64,000 nucleotides of DNA, from positions 40,527,192 to 40,591,191 of the forward strand of contig NC_068566.1 in the NCBI RefSeq assembly GCF_025698545.1. The letters run 5' to 3'. Origin of the DNA: Gossypium raimondii (taxonomy: Eukaryota > Streptophyta > Magnoliopsida > Malvales > Malvaceae). Below, in pieces: positions 10,611 to 22,285 of this stretch; within the stretch, counting starts at the first letter, position 1, and every line of letters starts with the position of its first letter. The notes below the pieces were generated by a model. It saw only the letters and a list, made by a program, of their open reading frames with translations, was not told the origin of the DNA and did no database searches. Made by a program: the position numbers and the translations under genes.

Positions 10611-12950
10611 ATGGCGCATAGAGTAGATCACGAGTACGATTACCTTTTCAAGATCGTGTTAATCGGCGATTCTGGAGTTGGAAAGTCGAATATTCTCTCT
10701 AGGTTCACAAGGAATGAGTTCTGTTTGGATTCTAAATCCACTATCGGCGTCGAGTTCGCTACCAGAACCCTCCAGGTTTATCATAGTATCAATCAACTCA
10801 TCTTTCATTCATCTTCATGTATGTTATCCTTTTCTTTTTCCTGCTGAAAATTAATTGTTCAGGAAGTTTCTAGAATTTCGACTGATAATTATCTTGTTTT
10901 CTTTAAAGGGATAATTAACTTGTTGATATCTGATTGACTGATTTAATTTCGGAAAATTTTGCATGATTAAGTTGACTGTGAACTTTATGTTAATTAATTG
11001 CATTATTAGTCTTTTTTTTTTAAAATTGCATAATTAGTATCTTAAAAAGTTATTTCAGTAAAATTTCATGACAAATCCGATTGCCTTCTCTTGGACTCTG
11101 ATAATAAATTTGAAAGTTCATTTTTTTAATACAAAATTTAGAAGTTCATTTTGAATGTGATGTAAATTTAGAAGTTCATTTTGAATGTGATGTAGCTAGC
11201 TAAGAAAAAAGATAATCAGATAGTGATGATCATCGAGGGCGCTTTAGCGTTGTAGTTGAGTTCAGGGGTTCGATTCATGTGTGTTTTTAGTAGACCCGGT
11301 AATAGAGGATATAATCACAGTAACACGAATACAATATAAAAAATAATAATTAAAAAAATGATACGAAGAACACATGGAAAAAAAAAAAACATAAACACTA
11401 CAGGAATACACGTACCTGTCAAAATTTTTATAACACATTACTAACTCAAATACGATTATAACACGAATGACTAAAACTAAATTTTTGTAACAAGTTCAAT
11501 AAGTTCAGAGGGTTCATTTTCCTATTTTATTTGTCATGCTACCAAAAATTGGAAGAGCTAGATGATTTTTCTTTTTTGTTAGTGATAAAACAACTCTCTC
11601 TCCCCCTCTGTTGTCAGACTATTTTTTCTTAATAGAAAATTAAGTTATTATATTAACCCAAGCTGTTATCACGCTGTTTATTGGTTAAATTTTGCTATTA
11701 GTCCTTATACTATGTTTAAGTTGCTGATTTAACCATTGTACTCTAATTTAGTAAATTTTAGTCATTGTTCGTTTCGTGTTCTAAAATTTCAATCGTGTCC
11801 CAAACAGTAGCTGTTAAATTCGTTAGGTTAAATTTTACTATTAATCATGTACTATGCATAAGTTGTGAATTTAGTTTATGTTTTTCAATTTGATCATTTT
11901 AGTTTCTTTACTTTTTGTATTTTGAAATTTCTAATAGTCATTAAATCCATTAACTAAATTGACATGGCTTATTTGTGAGTATTATGTCAAAATAACAAGC
12001 TAACATATACGCATAGGATGATATATTGGCCACTTAAGATTTTGAAAATAGAAAAATTTAGCTTAAATGGATTTAACAGCTACCGCTTGGTCAGAATTGA
12101 AGTTTCAAAATTGATTAGTATATGATTAAAAATAATCAAGTTAAGAGTACAGTAACTAAATTCATAGTTTACACATAGCACAATAAAATTTGACCCTGTT
12201 TTATTCCCTGTTATCTCAATAATAATAGGGAATATATATATGTGCTCATGATATAATTGAGTATTTGATTCATGAAAAGACCAAACTTTCTTTTGTTGGC
12301 TAGCTTGTCATTTTAGATTTATTAGAACCCTGTCATATGATCCCAAAACTTTCAGGTGCATGAACCATTTGCACTTGTTAATTAGTATCATGGTAATGCA
12401 ATTTTGTAACTAATTGGCTTTGTTTGTCTTATGTAATAAATTTCTATTAATTTTCATGATTTAGGTTGAGGGGAAGACTGTTAAGGCCCAGATTTGGGAT
12501 ACGGCAGGTCAAGAGAGATATCGAGCTATCACTAGTGCTTACTATAGAGGAGCTGTTGGCGCTCTTCTTGTCTATGACATAACTAAGAGGCAAACCTTTG
12601 ATAATGTTCAAAGGTGGTTGCGGGAGTTGAGGGACCATGCAGATTCTAACATTGTCATCATGATGGCTGGAAACAAATCCGACTTGACTCATCTCAGAGC
12701 GGTTTCTGAGGAGGATGGTCAAGCTCTGGCTGAGAGGGAAGGCCTTTCATTTCTTGAGATGTCGGCGCTGGAAGCAACCAACATCGAGAAGGCATTCCAA
12801 ACTGTATTGAATGAGATCTACCATATCATTAGCAAAAAAGCATTGGCAGCCCAAGAAGCAGCCGCTAGTACGTCGGTTCCGAGCCAAGGAACCACCATTA
12901 ATGTCACGGATGCGTCAGGGAGCACTAAGAAAGTATGCTGTTCTACATAA
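10611..12950 (+). CDS. RABA2: RAB11/RABA2-like small GTPase (two coding exons)
   Basis: Coding exons are 10611-10775 and 12465-12950 with a GT...AG intron of 1689 bases, giving 216 residues, standard for RABA proteins. A leader intron probably spans 10513-10592. G-box motifs are complete: GDSGVGKS at 19-26, Thr44 of switch I, WDTAGQE at 66-72 with the catalytic Gln71, NKSD at 125-128 and SAL at 155-157. The protein ends CCST, a double-Cys prenylation motif that anchors it to membranes. The family guides trans-Golgi and recycling-endosome traffic to the plasma membrane and cell plate. The stretch [19 protein letters not shown] followed by VEG resembles RABA2 more than RABA1. Ala-Met replaces the usual Val/Ile-Leu just before GNKSD, and E-M-S-A replaces ETSA; neither abolishes a known function. 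The subgroup name is inference. Confidence 0.95.
11134..11193 (+). repeat. 30-bp perfect tandem duplication in the RABA intron
   Basis: The unit starting AAATTTAGAAGTTCATTTTG occurs twice head to tail (11134-11163 and 11164-11193). It lies inside the large RABA intron and has no coding role. Confidence 0.9.
11683..12196. mobile_element. MITE-like inverted-repeat element in the RABA intron
   Basis: The left end reads GGTTAAATTTTGCTATTAGT and the right end is an imperfect inverse, closing with ATAAAATTTGACCCTG. Internal phrases such as TTAAATCCATTAAC and AATGGATTTAACAGC also oppose each other, giving a long imperfect foldback of about 0.5 kb. No target duplication was found, so the exact ends are approximate. 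It presumably inserted into the intron without affecting the splice sites. Confidence 0.55.
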
Positions 12951-13886
12951 AAAAAAAAAAAGAAAAGAAAAGGGAAGTGAAAAATATTTACTAGCAAGCA
13001 GGCCTTTTTTTTTTTTTATTAATATTTTTATTATCATCTTTTGGCTGAGAGAAGAAGCATGTAGAATACATAGCTTTTGTTTCAAAACAACCATGTTGTC
13101 TGGTAGTAGCCTGGAAATGCCGGCTTATACACTATGCTCTTTTTCTCAACATGTACTCTCCTCAAAAGTGGAAGTTGGAAGATTGGGTGGGAAGTTACTA
13201 TTAGAAACAAAGAAGCGTAATTGGCTTTATTTGATCGGTGCGTCTCCTTGTAGACATTTTCTATATTTCTACTTTCATAATTGTGAGTATCTCAGTTCCA
13301 GATCGGGTAAATTTAGTCAGGATGATTTTTAGTTTAAGTCATTTGATTTGTCGGTTGCGCTTTTTGTTATGAGTACCTTGTCATCCAAATTTGATAGGTT
13401 GATAAGTTAAGATCATTTTATGTTATTCATTTAGATTATTTTGAGATTGGGTTGTTTTTTAAGTTTGCTTTGAGCTTGAGTCATTTGAGAAGGAAAAATT
13501 AAAAATCGGCTCGATTCAAGGTGTTTGGATAGTTTATGCAAGTTAAAAAATTTGTAGTTAAACTGATCTAAATTTTATTTGATTTATAATAATTTTATTT
13601 TATGGTATAAAATAAATATTTTATAAAATAGTGAAAAATAATTTTAAAATTCTACATAAAAAATGTTTTTTTCTAAATGTTATATAATAGTTGATTATTT
13701 TTTATTTATTTAAAAAATTTTATTTTTTAAAAATATTCATTAAAAAAGTTTTGAAACTTTGCCAAACAATATTCAAGCCATAAAAACAAAGCTCATAAAT
13801 TGAACTATGATAAACAATTCAAAAAGTTTAAAAAATTTGATCAAACCGAACTAATATCATCTTTGCATTTTGAAAGGGTTTGATTG
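12951..13886 (+). other. 3' flank of the RABA gene
   Basis: It begins with an A-rich run directly after the stop codon and probably contains the 3' untranslated region over the first 400 bases. Beyond about 13350 the DNA is AT-rich and I see nothing identifiable. Confidence 0.5.
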
Positions 13887-13894
13887 GTTTAGAT

Positions 13895-14329
13895 TAGACT
13901 TGTTCATGAGCTGGGCTGCTCATTCAAAAGTTAGAGCAAAAATATTAAGCCCAAAAATGAGTTTGAGTAAAAAAATCAAACCGTTTAAAATATGAGTTAG
14001 AATTGAACATTCAAAGTCCAAAATTGGTTCCGTCTGTTTTTAAGTCTATAATATTTTATATTATATTATTTTTATATATTATGTAATTTATAAGTAATAT
14101 ATAATACTACTATAATGTAAATATTAAAAATTATATATCAAAGTTTAATAAACAAAAAAATATTAAATTATAAAATTAAAATAATATAAATATACTTTTA
14201 ATTTAATATATATATACATGCGGACTTAAATGGGCTTAAATTAATCATTTACAAATATGAGCAGACTTGAATAAGCATAAAATGTGTTAATATCATGCTT
14301 ATGCTTATGTCCGACCATGAACACTTGTA
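13895..14329. mobile_element. Non-autonomous hAT-type MITE with 8-bp target duplication
   Basis: The left end is TAGACTTGTTCATGAGC. The right end, CCATGAACACTTGTA, is its imperfect inverse and belongs to the TAGAGGTGTTCATG class seen in plant hAT elements. The direct repeat GTTTAGAT is perfect on both sides (13887-13894 and 14330-14337). The 435-bp interior is AT-rich with no reading frame. The terminal class matches the larger hAT element at 2252-5217, so a related transposase may have moved it. Confidence 0.85.
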
Positions 14330-14735
14330 GTTTAGATTGAACAAATTCTAGTACTCAAATTGGATGACGTTTTTGTTAATATTTTGAGTTAATGAAATTG
14401 AATATCTGGGTTCATGTCAATATTGACTAGTTAAGAATTAGAAAGGTTCATATAGACCTTTGACTGAATCCAGTTGCAGTTCAAATAGAGCTTTGACAGA
14501 ATTCAGTTGCAGGTCGTTGACTAGTTCAAATGGAAATAAAATTAGGTCAAGAAAGACAAGAATGATGGGCAAGGAATTGCAACCGGGAAGATGGTAACAA
14601 ATAGGCATTAACCATCTCGGTCCATTTGAGCTTCTAATGGGGAAAATAATCTAGTTGATAAGCATAAACCTAGAAGCATCATCTCATAACATCAGATCTT
14701 TCCAAAGTCATTCACTGATTTAAATTTACAATCTC
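14330..14735. other. Spacer and probable 3' untranslated region of the MTP gene
   Basis: No gene seen. It includes two similar phrases, at about 14456-14475 and 14490-14508 (TTTGAC..AATCCAGTTGCAG type), a small direct repeat. The right half is expected to be MTP 3' untranslated sequence on the minus strand. Confidence 0.45.
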
Positions 14736-15947
14736 CTATAACTGCTCGATTTGTACGGTTATGTGATGAATTTTATATGTACTTTCACAGTAATCCCTGA
14801 TCTTGCTAATCATCTCTTTCGACTCGACCCCTGGCTTTGCGACTACATGGCAGGACAATACAAGTTTCCCAACAGTTATTGCCCATACATGGAGGTCGTG
14901 AACGCTTTCGACCCCATTGATACCCTTGATACCGTCTTCCACCATATCAATATTAATGTCTCTCGGCGTCCTTCCCATCAATATATCGAAAACATCTCTA
15001 AGCATGGGGAGGGTGGTACTTAGTGCAAAGGTGGAGAAAATGAGGGTGCAGAGAAGATCAACGATTAGCCAATTTGGTTTTAGCCAAATAACAGCTCCCG
15101 CAATCATCACCCCAACAGATTGAATTAGGTCGGCCATGACATGCAAGTAAGCTCCTTGGAGATTTATGTTCAATATCTTTGTCTTCGGAGTACTTGTTAC
15201 TAGACTAGTTTCATCTTCCTCGGTTAAATCGCATGGTTTACCACCCTCATGGTCATGATGTTCGTGGTGGTGGTGGTGGTCATGCAGGTGTTCGTGGTGG
15301 TGGTGGTGGTCATGCAAGTGTACGTGGTGGTGGTGGTGGTGGTGGTGGTGGTGATTGTTTCCGAAAACATGGTGACTGTGATCATGACCCAGCCAAAGGA
15401 CTATAATCAAGTTGATAAAAAATCCAAATGCAGCAATAGCAAACATGAGTGCCCCATCTACCTTCTGCTTGTCATGGAGAAGTCTGTTGAGCGCTTCATA
15501 AATTAAGAGTGCAGATACTAGCCATATAAGCTGCACGGATATAAGAGCACCCAAGACCTCAAGACGGCTGAATCCAAAAGAATGATTTGATGTTGCCTTC
15601 CATGCTGAAGCCCAGACAGTGAAAAGAGATATGGAGAATCCGGCAACATCTGTGAGCAAGTGGGCCGCATCTGTCAAAACCGCAAGGCTATTGGCTTTCA
15701 TTCCACCGACAATCTCTACTAACATAACCACAAGATAGAAAATGATAAGCCCAGAAAGTTGGGATGCCGACTTCTGTCGTTCCTTTGATTCCAAAGTTAT
15801 GTTTTCTTGCCTGGAAGTAGAAACAGAGAAGCATTTCAACTCTGCTGGAATTAAAATGATATTACTTTCTTCAGACACCAACGCCAACGGCATCTCAATT
15901 TTCTTTTGATCCTTAGATCTCAAAATGGGGGCCCTTTCATGATCCAT
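14736..15947 (-). CDS. MTPB1: MTP (cation diffusion facilitator) zinc transporter, MTPB1-like
   Basis: One coding exon of 403 residues. An open frame continues 11 codons further upstream, but a splice acceptor (TTGTGCAG) ends at 15952, so the first Met after it (MDHERAPILR) is taken as the start. This is a Zn-CDF of Metal Tolerance Protein group 1, which pumps Zn into the vacuole or other compartments by H+ antiport. Six membrane segments are visible. The zinc-site motifs HxxxD occur in TM2 (His96-Asp100) and TM5 (His269-Asp273). Between TM4 and TM5 lies a His-rich cytosolic loop (about residues 188-233) with runs of up to ten His in a row. A cytosolic C-terminal domain follows. The phrases SVQLIWLVSA and NLIIVLWLGH point to the MTPB1/MTP4 branch rather than MTP1, from memory of the family. 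The frame is intact. Confidence 0.93.
   Translation of the reverse strand: MDHERAPILRSKDQKKIEMPLALVSEESNIILIPAELKCFSVSTSRQENITLESKERQKSASQLSGLIIFYLVVMLVEIVGGMKANSLAVLTDAAHLLTDVAGFSISLFTVWASAWKATSNHSFGFSRLEVLGALISVQLIWLVSALLIYEALNRLLHDKQKVDGALMFAIAAFGFFINLIIVLWLGHDHSHHVFGNNHHHHHHHHHHVHLHDHHHHHEHLHDHHHHHEHHDHEGGKPCDLTEEDETSLVTSTPKTKILNINLQGAYLHVMADLIQSVGVMIAGAVIWLKPNWLIVDLLCTLIFSTFALSTTLPMLRDVFDILMGRTPRDINIDMVEDGIKGINGVESVHDLHVWAITVGKLVLSCHVVAKPGVESKEMISKIRDYCESTYKIHHITVQIEQL
15264..15353 (-). repeat. Imperfect CAC/GTG triplet repeat encoding the His-rich loop
   Basis: Three blocks of (GTG)n on the plus strand, interrupted by TCATGCAGGTGTTC-like spacers, encode the His runs of the MTP loop on the minus strand. 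Because the repeat is nearly pure triplets, the loop length is likely to vary by slippage without breaking the frame. Confidence 0.9.
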
Positions 15948-15951
15948 CCTC

Positions 15952-17352
15952 CTGCACAACAGGAACATTAATTGAGTCAAACAAATAAAGAAGAAGATGA
16001 AAATAAGACCCCTTACACAGGAACTGTAATTTCAGAACTGCTAAATCCATTTGTGATTAAATAACTTGCATCAACAGAGTCTCAGAGGAATCAACTGACT
16101 CCTACATGTTTCACGATTTTAACTAAATGGAAAATTTTTCTGAGCTTCACGCACAGTCAAAACTTTTATATAAACAGGACAGAACAATCAAAGAATTATC
16201 AATATACACATTATCCCTAAGCTGAAAAACCTACGCATATCACATTAAACACAATATAGCTCACACAAACTAAACCCTATGCCTTTTAAATTAAATGTAA
16301 AAGGCATATATCCCCTTACACAATATAGCTCACAAACTAAACCAGAAAACCAATGCATATTGATATCCACCTCTACAAGGGCATAAAGGATCAGACAGGA
16401 AAATCAGTTTTCACCCTTCAGTTACTTCTTGAGTCACTTTTCGAAGTATCATAACATGCCAATATCACCAAAAGAAGCCTTTAATCCTTTATTTATACAT
16501 CCATCTTCCCATTAGCTAAAACATTGCTCTTTTCAACTTCTCAACTCAATATAATAGAACCACTATGGAGTGGACTTATCTTTTACCCTCTTTGTGCCAA
16601 GCTAAACAAAATTTCAAAGGTAAATTGAGGCATTATAATCATAAATGCATATGCAGTCAACTTTTACTTTTCAACAGCAATCATTTATTAAGGCTTTTTC
16701 TTTTTCGGTTTCTTCCTGTTCCTTAACTTCACTATCTCCCCCAAGTCAATGCATAAAACCCCAAGTATGAAATTGATACATCTAAGGCACTAAGTAGGTT
16801 CATTCAAAGTTGACAATTTCATATATTCGAAAAAAAGAAGTTGACAATTTCAGCATATAAACACAAACCCTAGCTAGGCAAGTATTGGCCACAAGATTCA
16901 AAATCCATATACAAGCACACAAAAATAATAATAATTAGGATTTTAAAATAACATAATTGTGATAGAACAAATCTAAATGTAATACTTTATCAAATTTAAA
17001 TGCCTACATAGTGATGAATTTGGTATATCTATATCTATATCTCTATCTCTATATATGCGAATTTGGAATTAATACTTCATCCCTATTAATAAAATTTCCC
17101 CTTTCTTATTCCAGGAAAAAAAGCTATGATCGTAGCTAAAATTCAAGAGAAAGCATCAAGAATCACCGGTTGTGACCTATTGATCGGGTATTCATTTTCT
17201 CAAGAATAGCTTGGGTTTGAATCACAGTTGTAAGAAAAAAAAACATCAAATTTGAACAAAAAAAATCAAATACCCATTTCAGAAAATTGCAATAGAAACC
17301 CAAAACACATAAAAACAACAGAATAAACAAGTAAAAAGTGTGATAAATTTAC
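15952..17352 (-). other. Leader intron of the MTP gene (predicted)
   Basis: On the minus strand a donor CTCTG|GTAAATTT at 17352 and an acceptor TTGTGCAG ending at 15952 fit a 1.4-kb intron in the 5' untranslated region, just 4 bases before the ATG. The first, non-coding exon would lie from 17353 to about 17430. I see no gene inside on either strand; a short CTATAT microsatellite lies near 17028-17056. The intron is inferred from splice signals only. Confidence 0.6.
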
Positions 17353-17908
17353 CAGAGAACCAGAGCTGAAGGAAGGGGGAAAGAGAGCAGGTGCCCGAAT
17401 CTGAATGGAGACAATTCTTATGCCATGAACTGGGGGAGATAAAAAATTATTTTAAAAAAAAGGAAAGATAGGATGTGAGAATCAGCTACCCAGACATGGA
17501 AATATTTAAAATTAATGAGTATTACAAGTTTCCACGTATAATTTTAATAAAAAATTTCTATCTCATAAGACGGCAGATTTTGAGGGCCGTCTTTGATAGA
17601 AGAAAAAAATCCTATAAAAAAAAGTGTGTATTCATTAATTTAATTCGTTTAAATTACAAATTTAAAGAGATTTTACCTTTTGGGTTCCGCAGAAAATGGA
17701 GGAGAATTTAGTTTTGAAGGCGATTGAAATGGAAATTTGGTGAGCAAAGTGCTGTCACCTGTGAAACAAAATCCAACAGTTCCAACAAATAATTTTAGCT
17801 TCTTTCTTGTGAGAATTCTAATTTGGAAGTATGCCTCTGCTAACACTTCAATCATTTCACACCCTCACTCTCGTAAATATTAAATTACTTGCCACAATTA
17901 ACTTCTAT

Positions 17909-18590
17909 TTTGGTACCTTGGAACTTACATTTTTTCCTAATACGGTACCTAAACTTGATACTTTTCCTAAGTTGATACTTCATCTTTTTTTGATCTAATT
18001 TAGTACCTGAACTTAACTCTTTTTCCTAATTTGGCACTTAATCATTTTTTTTGGTTCTATTTGGTACTTCAACTTGTCAGACGTTTTATAAATTACTCTA
18101 ATATACTAACAATGTTATTTTTTATGAGGTAGCAAAAATAATCAATGTATGACATTTGACAAATGATATAATATTTTTTGTATTTTATATGTTCAATTAC
18201 TTTTATTTTTATTTAATTAATTAATTGTTTTTATTAATTGAAAATAATGAATTTCTTTTCATTTGGGTTTTAAGACTCTTTTTTCTTATTTAATATTAAT
18301 TAGTTAAGCATAGCTCAATACTTATTTTTAACATGAATTTCCTCTAATACTGACAATATTTTTGTAGCATAACAAGAAAAAATTTAACAATCGTTAGTGT
18401 TTTGCATAATTCAAATAACATTTAATAAATTTAGGTACCAAATTGAACCTAAAAAAAGCTTAGGTACCAAATTAGGAAAAAAACCAAGTTCAGGTACCAA
18501 ATTAGAAAAAAGTGTCAAGTTCAGGTACCAATTTGGGCAAAAAAGTTATGTACCAAATTAGAAAACAAATGTCAAGTTCAAGTACCAAAT
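17909..18590. mobile_element. Foldback element with tandemly repeated arms
   Basis: The right arm (about 18430-18590) carries four to five copies of a ~32-bp unit of the form GTACCAAATTAGGAAAAA with TCAAGTTCAG. The left arm (about 17911-18075) carries the inverse units, with GGTACC and AACTT..TTTTTCCTAAT. The middle is AT-rich and non-coding. This is typical of foldback or MITE elements that grow by unit duplication. No target duplication was established. Confidence 0.6.
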
Positions 18591-18599
18591 GTTATATTA

Positions 18600-19280
18600 A
18601 GCTGAATTTTTTTATTATTAAATTTGGGTTTATTACAATATTACTTGTTTTGTTATATGGTCATCAAGGGGAGGCCCTTATACTAAGAGTCAGAGTGCAT
18701 TTTGTCCCCTCTACTTAATCGGACTAGATTTTTCATCTAACATACAATGAGTAATTTGCTCTTTTTTTAAGTATAGCAGGCAAAATGCAATCTAACTCCT
18801 AGTACAAGGACTTTCATGATACTTTTACCGTTATCAAGTGAATATTTTTATCTAAAAAGAAATTTAATAGAAAATTTTAATAATATTTATTATTAAACTT
18901 AAATTTTAAAGTGACAAAATTAGTAAAATTACTAATTTCTAAATTTGCACTGAATATAGAAACTGTAAGAAGTTATCTTAAGCATTTAACTTAGACAAAT
19001 ATTGTTTAAATTGTTAATTGATTGTTGTTATCTTTTTGTAGGTTGTGATGGAAAATGTTGTTAGCATCATCAACCACACATACTCTAGTACATGAGGTTG
19101 CTAACCTTATATTTTCATTTTATATTGTTTTAATGTATTCATCTCCCTTGTTTAATGAGGATTTTGGTACGTTTACTTTGTATCAACAATCAACAACATC
19201 ATCACAACTAGCAATCCTTATCTCTTAAACTTCAACACCTTCAAGGCCAACATCACAACCACCACTTACAAGACTACCAG
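18600..19280. other. AT-rich spacer
   Basis: No gene or clear element is visible. Confidence 0.4.
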
Positions 19281-19820
19281 TAAGGTTGTAAACGAACTAA
19301 GCTTGAACAAACGAACTTCTGTCTATGTTCATTTGTTTATATTTAAGTTTATTCGTGTTTAGTAATACTTTTAAAATTGTGTTCGTGTTCATTTATTTAA
19401 AATTATATGTGTTTGTGTTCGTTCATTTAAGTTGAACAAACATATTCGTGAACATATAATTGAACATGTTCATGAATAATAAACAAATAACAAAGGAATA
19501 AACATATATCTTTTTTTTAGAAATAAAACAATCACAAATAAATATTAATAACTATATTATAAATAAATGTAATAATTAGACAAAAATAATGTTTTTATTG
19601 ATATATAATAATCGAATTATAAACAAGATTTAAACAATTTATTAAATGAGTTTTAATCGAATATAAACGAGTATGTATTGTTCATGAACATAAATGAATT
19701 GAGCACATATTATTCATGTTCAATTCATTTGATCAACGAGTCTTAAAATCTTGTTTATGTTCGTTTATTTTGCTTGATAAACAAGTAAAAATCAAACTAG
19801 TCATAAACTGTTCGTAGAAC
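19281..19820. repeat. Probable foldback repeat rich in GTTCGTTCATTTA motifs
   Basis: Motifs such as GTTCGTGTTCATTTATT and TTTATGTTCGTTTATTTT alternate with their inverses (AATTGAACATGTTCATGAAT, GAACATAAATGAATTGAG). The whole can fold back on itself. It resembles AT-rich non-autonomous hAT-like repeats of plants, but I could not fix the ends or a target duplication. Confidence 0.4.
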
Positions 19821-20102
19821 ACTGTAACACTCCTCACTCATCCCAATGTATGACAAGACTAGGAGACATTACTAGAAAACTGTCATGCTTTGTACAAAAT
19901 TTTTTCTTTTATGAAAACATTCATTTCATGAGGTATTATAACTTAACCATATCAATTTTAACATTTGAAAACATATTTAAAGTTGTTTGAATCGTAAAAC
20001 AAGTATTTAAGGCCCTTTTATTTAAAACGATATTCTGTTGTGAGGAGTTGAGGGTTTCACAAATGCTTGAACTTCAAAATATTTAATTAAAAACTTAAGG
20101 AT

Positions 20103-21455
20103 TGTTGGAATATTTTCAAATATTTAAAATGGAGGAGATTGTTGGAACATTTTCAAATATTTATAGTGTTCCAATAACTATAAATGAATGGGTGTAATTA
20201 ATCAAAAGATAAATTTTTGGTCATTGATTAAAAGTTATATCATTTGATTTTGAAAAGAATTATAACTATTCAAACAATATTACTTGAATAGTCAAACAAT
20301 TAGATGAATAATTATTATTTTATTTATTTAGAAAGATACCTATTGAAAGATGTCTTTATGAAGAGACATGAAAATTACTATAAATAAGAATGAGATTTCA
20401 TTTAGAAACCACACCAACAAATTCTAAAATTCTTTCTTTCCTTCCTTTATTTTCTAATATTATTATATTATTCTATACAGTATTACTGCAGAAATCCTTT
20501 GTAGAAATTGAGTTTCTTGTTATACATTACTTAGTGCTTAGTGGACTATTCTCATCAGTGCAAAACGCAAATAGTCATTGGCTTCATTGTATCCTCGAGG
20601 TTAATTTGCTTGAAACTCTTTTGCACACTGAAGATAGGTGGGGGCGGATATAACCTTAAAGATAATGGCTTGGTACACGCATTTGAGCCTTGTCCTATTT
20701 CTTCTTTTTCTGTTCCAATTTCGTTCATGTGTTCGAGATTTTCCTCATCGGAGATTTATACTAACAATTTTAAGGTTATATTTCATGATGACTACCACAA
20801 CACATGAAAATGAAATGCTAAGGAATTATGAGACAAATTGGAGACAAGATACATGGCCGAAGATGCTACAAGTAAGAAATTTCTTGTCAGTCGTTTCAAT
20901 AATTATCAAATGGTTGATGGTTGTTCTGTTATGGAACAATTTCATGATATTGAAAAAATGTTGAATCAATTTAAGCAATATGATATGAAAATGGATGAAA
21001 TGATTGTTGTATCCTCTATAATAGACAAATTTCCTTTATCTTGGAAAGACTTTAAAAGAATTCTAAAACATAAGAAAGAGGAAATATCTCTTGAGGCTTC
21101 GGTAAATCATTTTCGTATTGAAGAAGAATATCGAAAGCAATATCATAACCTAAATTTTGAAAATGCAAAAGTGCATGTTACAGAGGAAGTACAGACTACT
21201 AAACCATTCAAGAGAAAGTTCAAACAGACTGATAGAGCACCTAAGTTCAAAAAGAAACAAAATGGCTCATTCTATCATTGTGGTAAGCGAAGACATTTCA
21301 AGAATGAATGTCGGTTTTAAAGAAGAAATCATCTTCTAAGGCTGATAATAACGAAAAGTTTGTTGCAATGATATCTGAAATTAAAATGGCACAAGATGAT
21401 AACGCATTATGGATTGATACTGGAGCAACCAAACATGTGTGCAAAGAATACTTCT
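20103..21455 (+). mobile_element. Truncated Ty1/Copia retrotransposon (LTR plus gag)
   Basis: A Copia-type LTR begins TGTTGGAACATTTTC at about 20139 and runs to about 20650. It is immediately preceded by a polypurine tract (AATGGAGGAGAT) and by a shorter LTR-like phrase at 20103. Gag and the start of the protease follow, then the sequence breaks off at about 21455 and long-LTR DNA begins. Integrase, reverse transcriptase and the second LTR are absent. Confidence 0.75.
20783..21450 (+). pseudogene. Copia gag and protease start, broken
   Basis: Two overlapping frames (about 20638-20964 and 20838-21320) together give a Copia gag of the UBN2 class. It includes MEQFHDIEKMLNQF and the phrase FPLSWKDFKRILKHK. 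The C-terminal zinc knuckle FYHCGKRRHFKNEC has lost its first Cys (Phe instead). After a stop at 21320 another frame resumes, with WIDTGATKHVC, the active-site region of the Copia protease. At least one frameshift and one stop, plus truncation, make it dead. Confidence 0.85.
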
Positions 21456-22004
21456 AGACAATTTCAATCAATTTAATACTTCTAGTATTCAATTTAATCC
21501 ACATTTCATATTTATGCAAAAATACTATTTTGCCCTTAACATTTTAACTTTTTACAATTTAGTCCTTAAGCTCATAAATTGAAATCTAATCATTTTAATC
21601 CTCCATTAAAGCTAGCTGAATTTTTTAAGGACTTATATCAACCCAAATAAACCATCATATCATAAATTTAACATGAATTTTTACTATTTTCACAAACCAA
21701 TCCCTAAATGCAAATTTCAGCAAAAATCACTTTACAAAACTTATTTATTTCTCAACAAAGATTCATAATGTAATACCCCTAACCCATATCCGTAGTCGAA
21801 ACAGGGTTACGAAGCATTACCAGAATTTACAGATCAAATAATAGACATTTCATATTAACTAGCATTCATATCAGAAACAAATTAAAATCAATCATATTGT
21901 CCCTTATGTGAGCCATCAAGGCCCAAAATACATATTAGAGATAAATCGAGACTAAACCGGGTACTCAAAGAATTTTTTGAAAAATATTAAAATTTTTCAA
22001 AGGT

Positions 22005-22285
22005 GCAGGGGACACACGCTCGTGTGGCCAGGCCGTGTGGCTCACAAGGTCAAGAGACACGCCCGTGTCTCAGGCCGTGTGGGTATTCGAAATAGGGGTA
22101 CACGGTCGTGTCCCAGCCCGTGTCTATACCCGTGTAACTCTCTGGCTTGGGTCACACAGCCAAGCCACACGCCCGTGTGTTAGGCCATGTGAGCATATTG
22201 ACTTGCAATTTTAATAAGATATAGGGGACGCATGGCCGTGTCATCTGGCCGTGTGTCACACACGGCTGAGACACACGCCCGTGTT
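22005..22285. repeat. Cluster of CACACGCCCGTGTG-type palindromes in the solo LTR
   Basis: About ten copies of ACACGGCCGTGT or ACACGCCCGTGTC-like words, each a near-perfect palindrome, are spaced irregularly. GC content is far above the surroundings. No coding function is seen. Confidence 0.8.

Noticed and set aside
12811..13332. 173-residue plus-strand frame overlapping the RABA 3' end
   Set aside because: It overlaps the last RABA codons in another frame and continues through the A-rich 3' region; no homology.
15249..15506. Plus-strand frame rich in Val opposite the MTP gene
   Set aside because: It is the antisense of the His-codon repeat and carries no domain.
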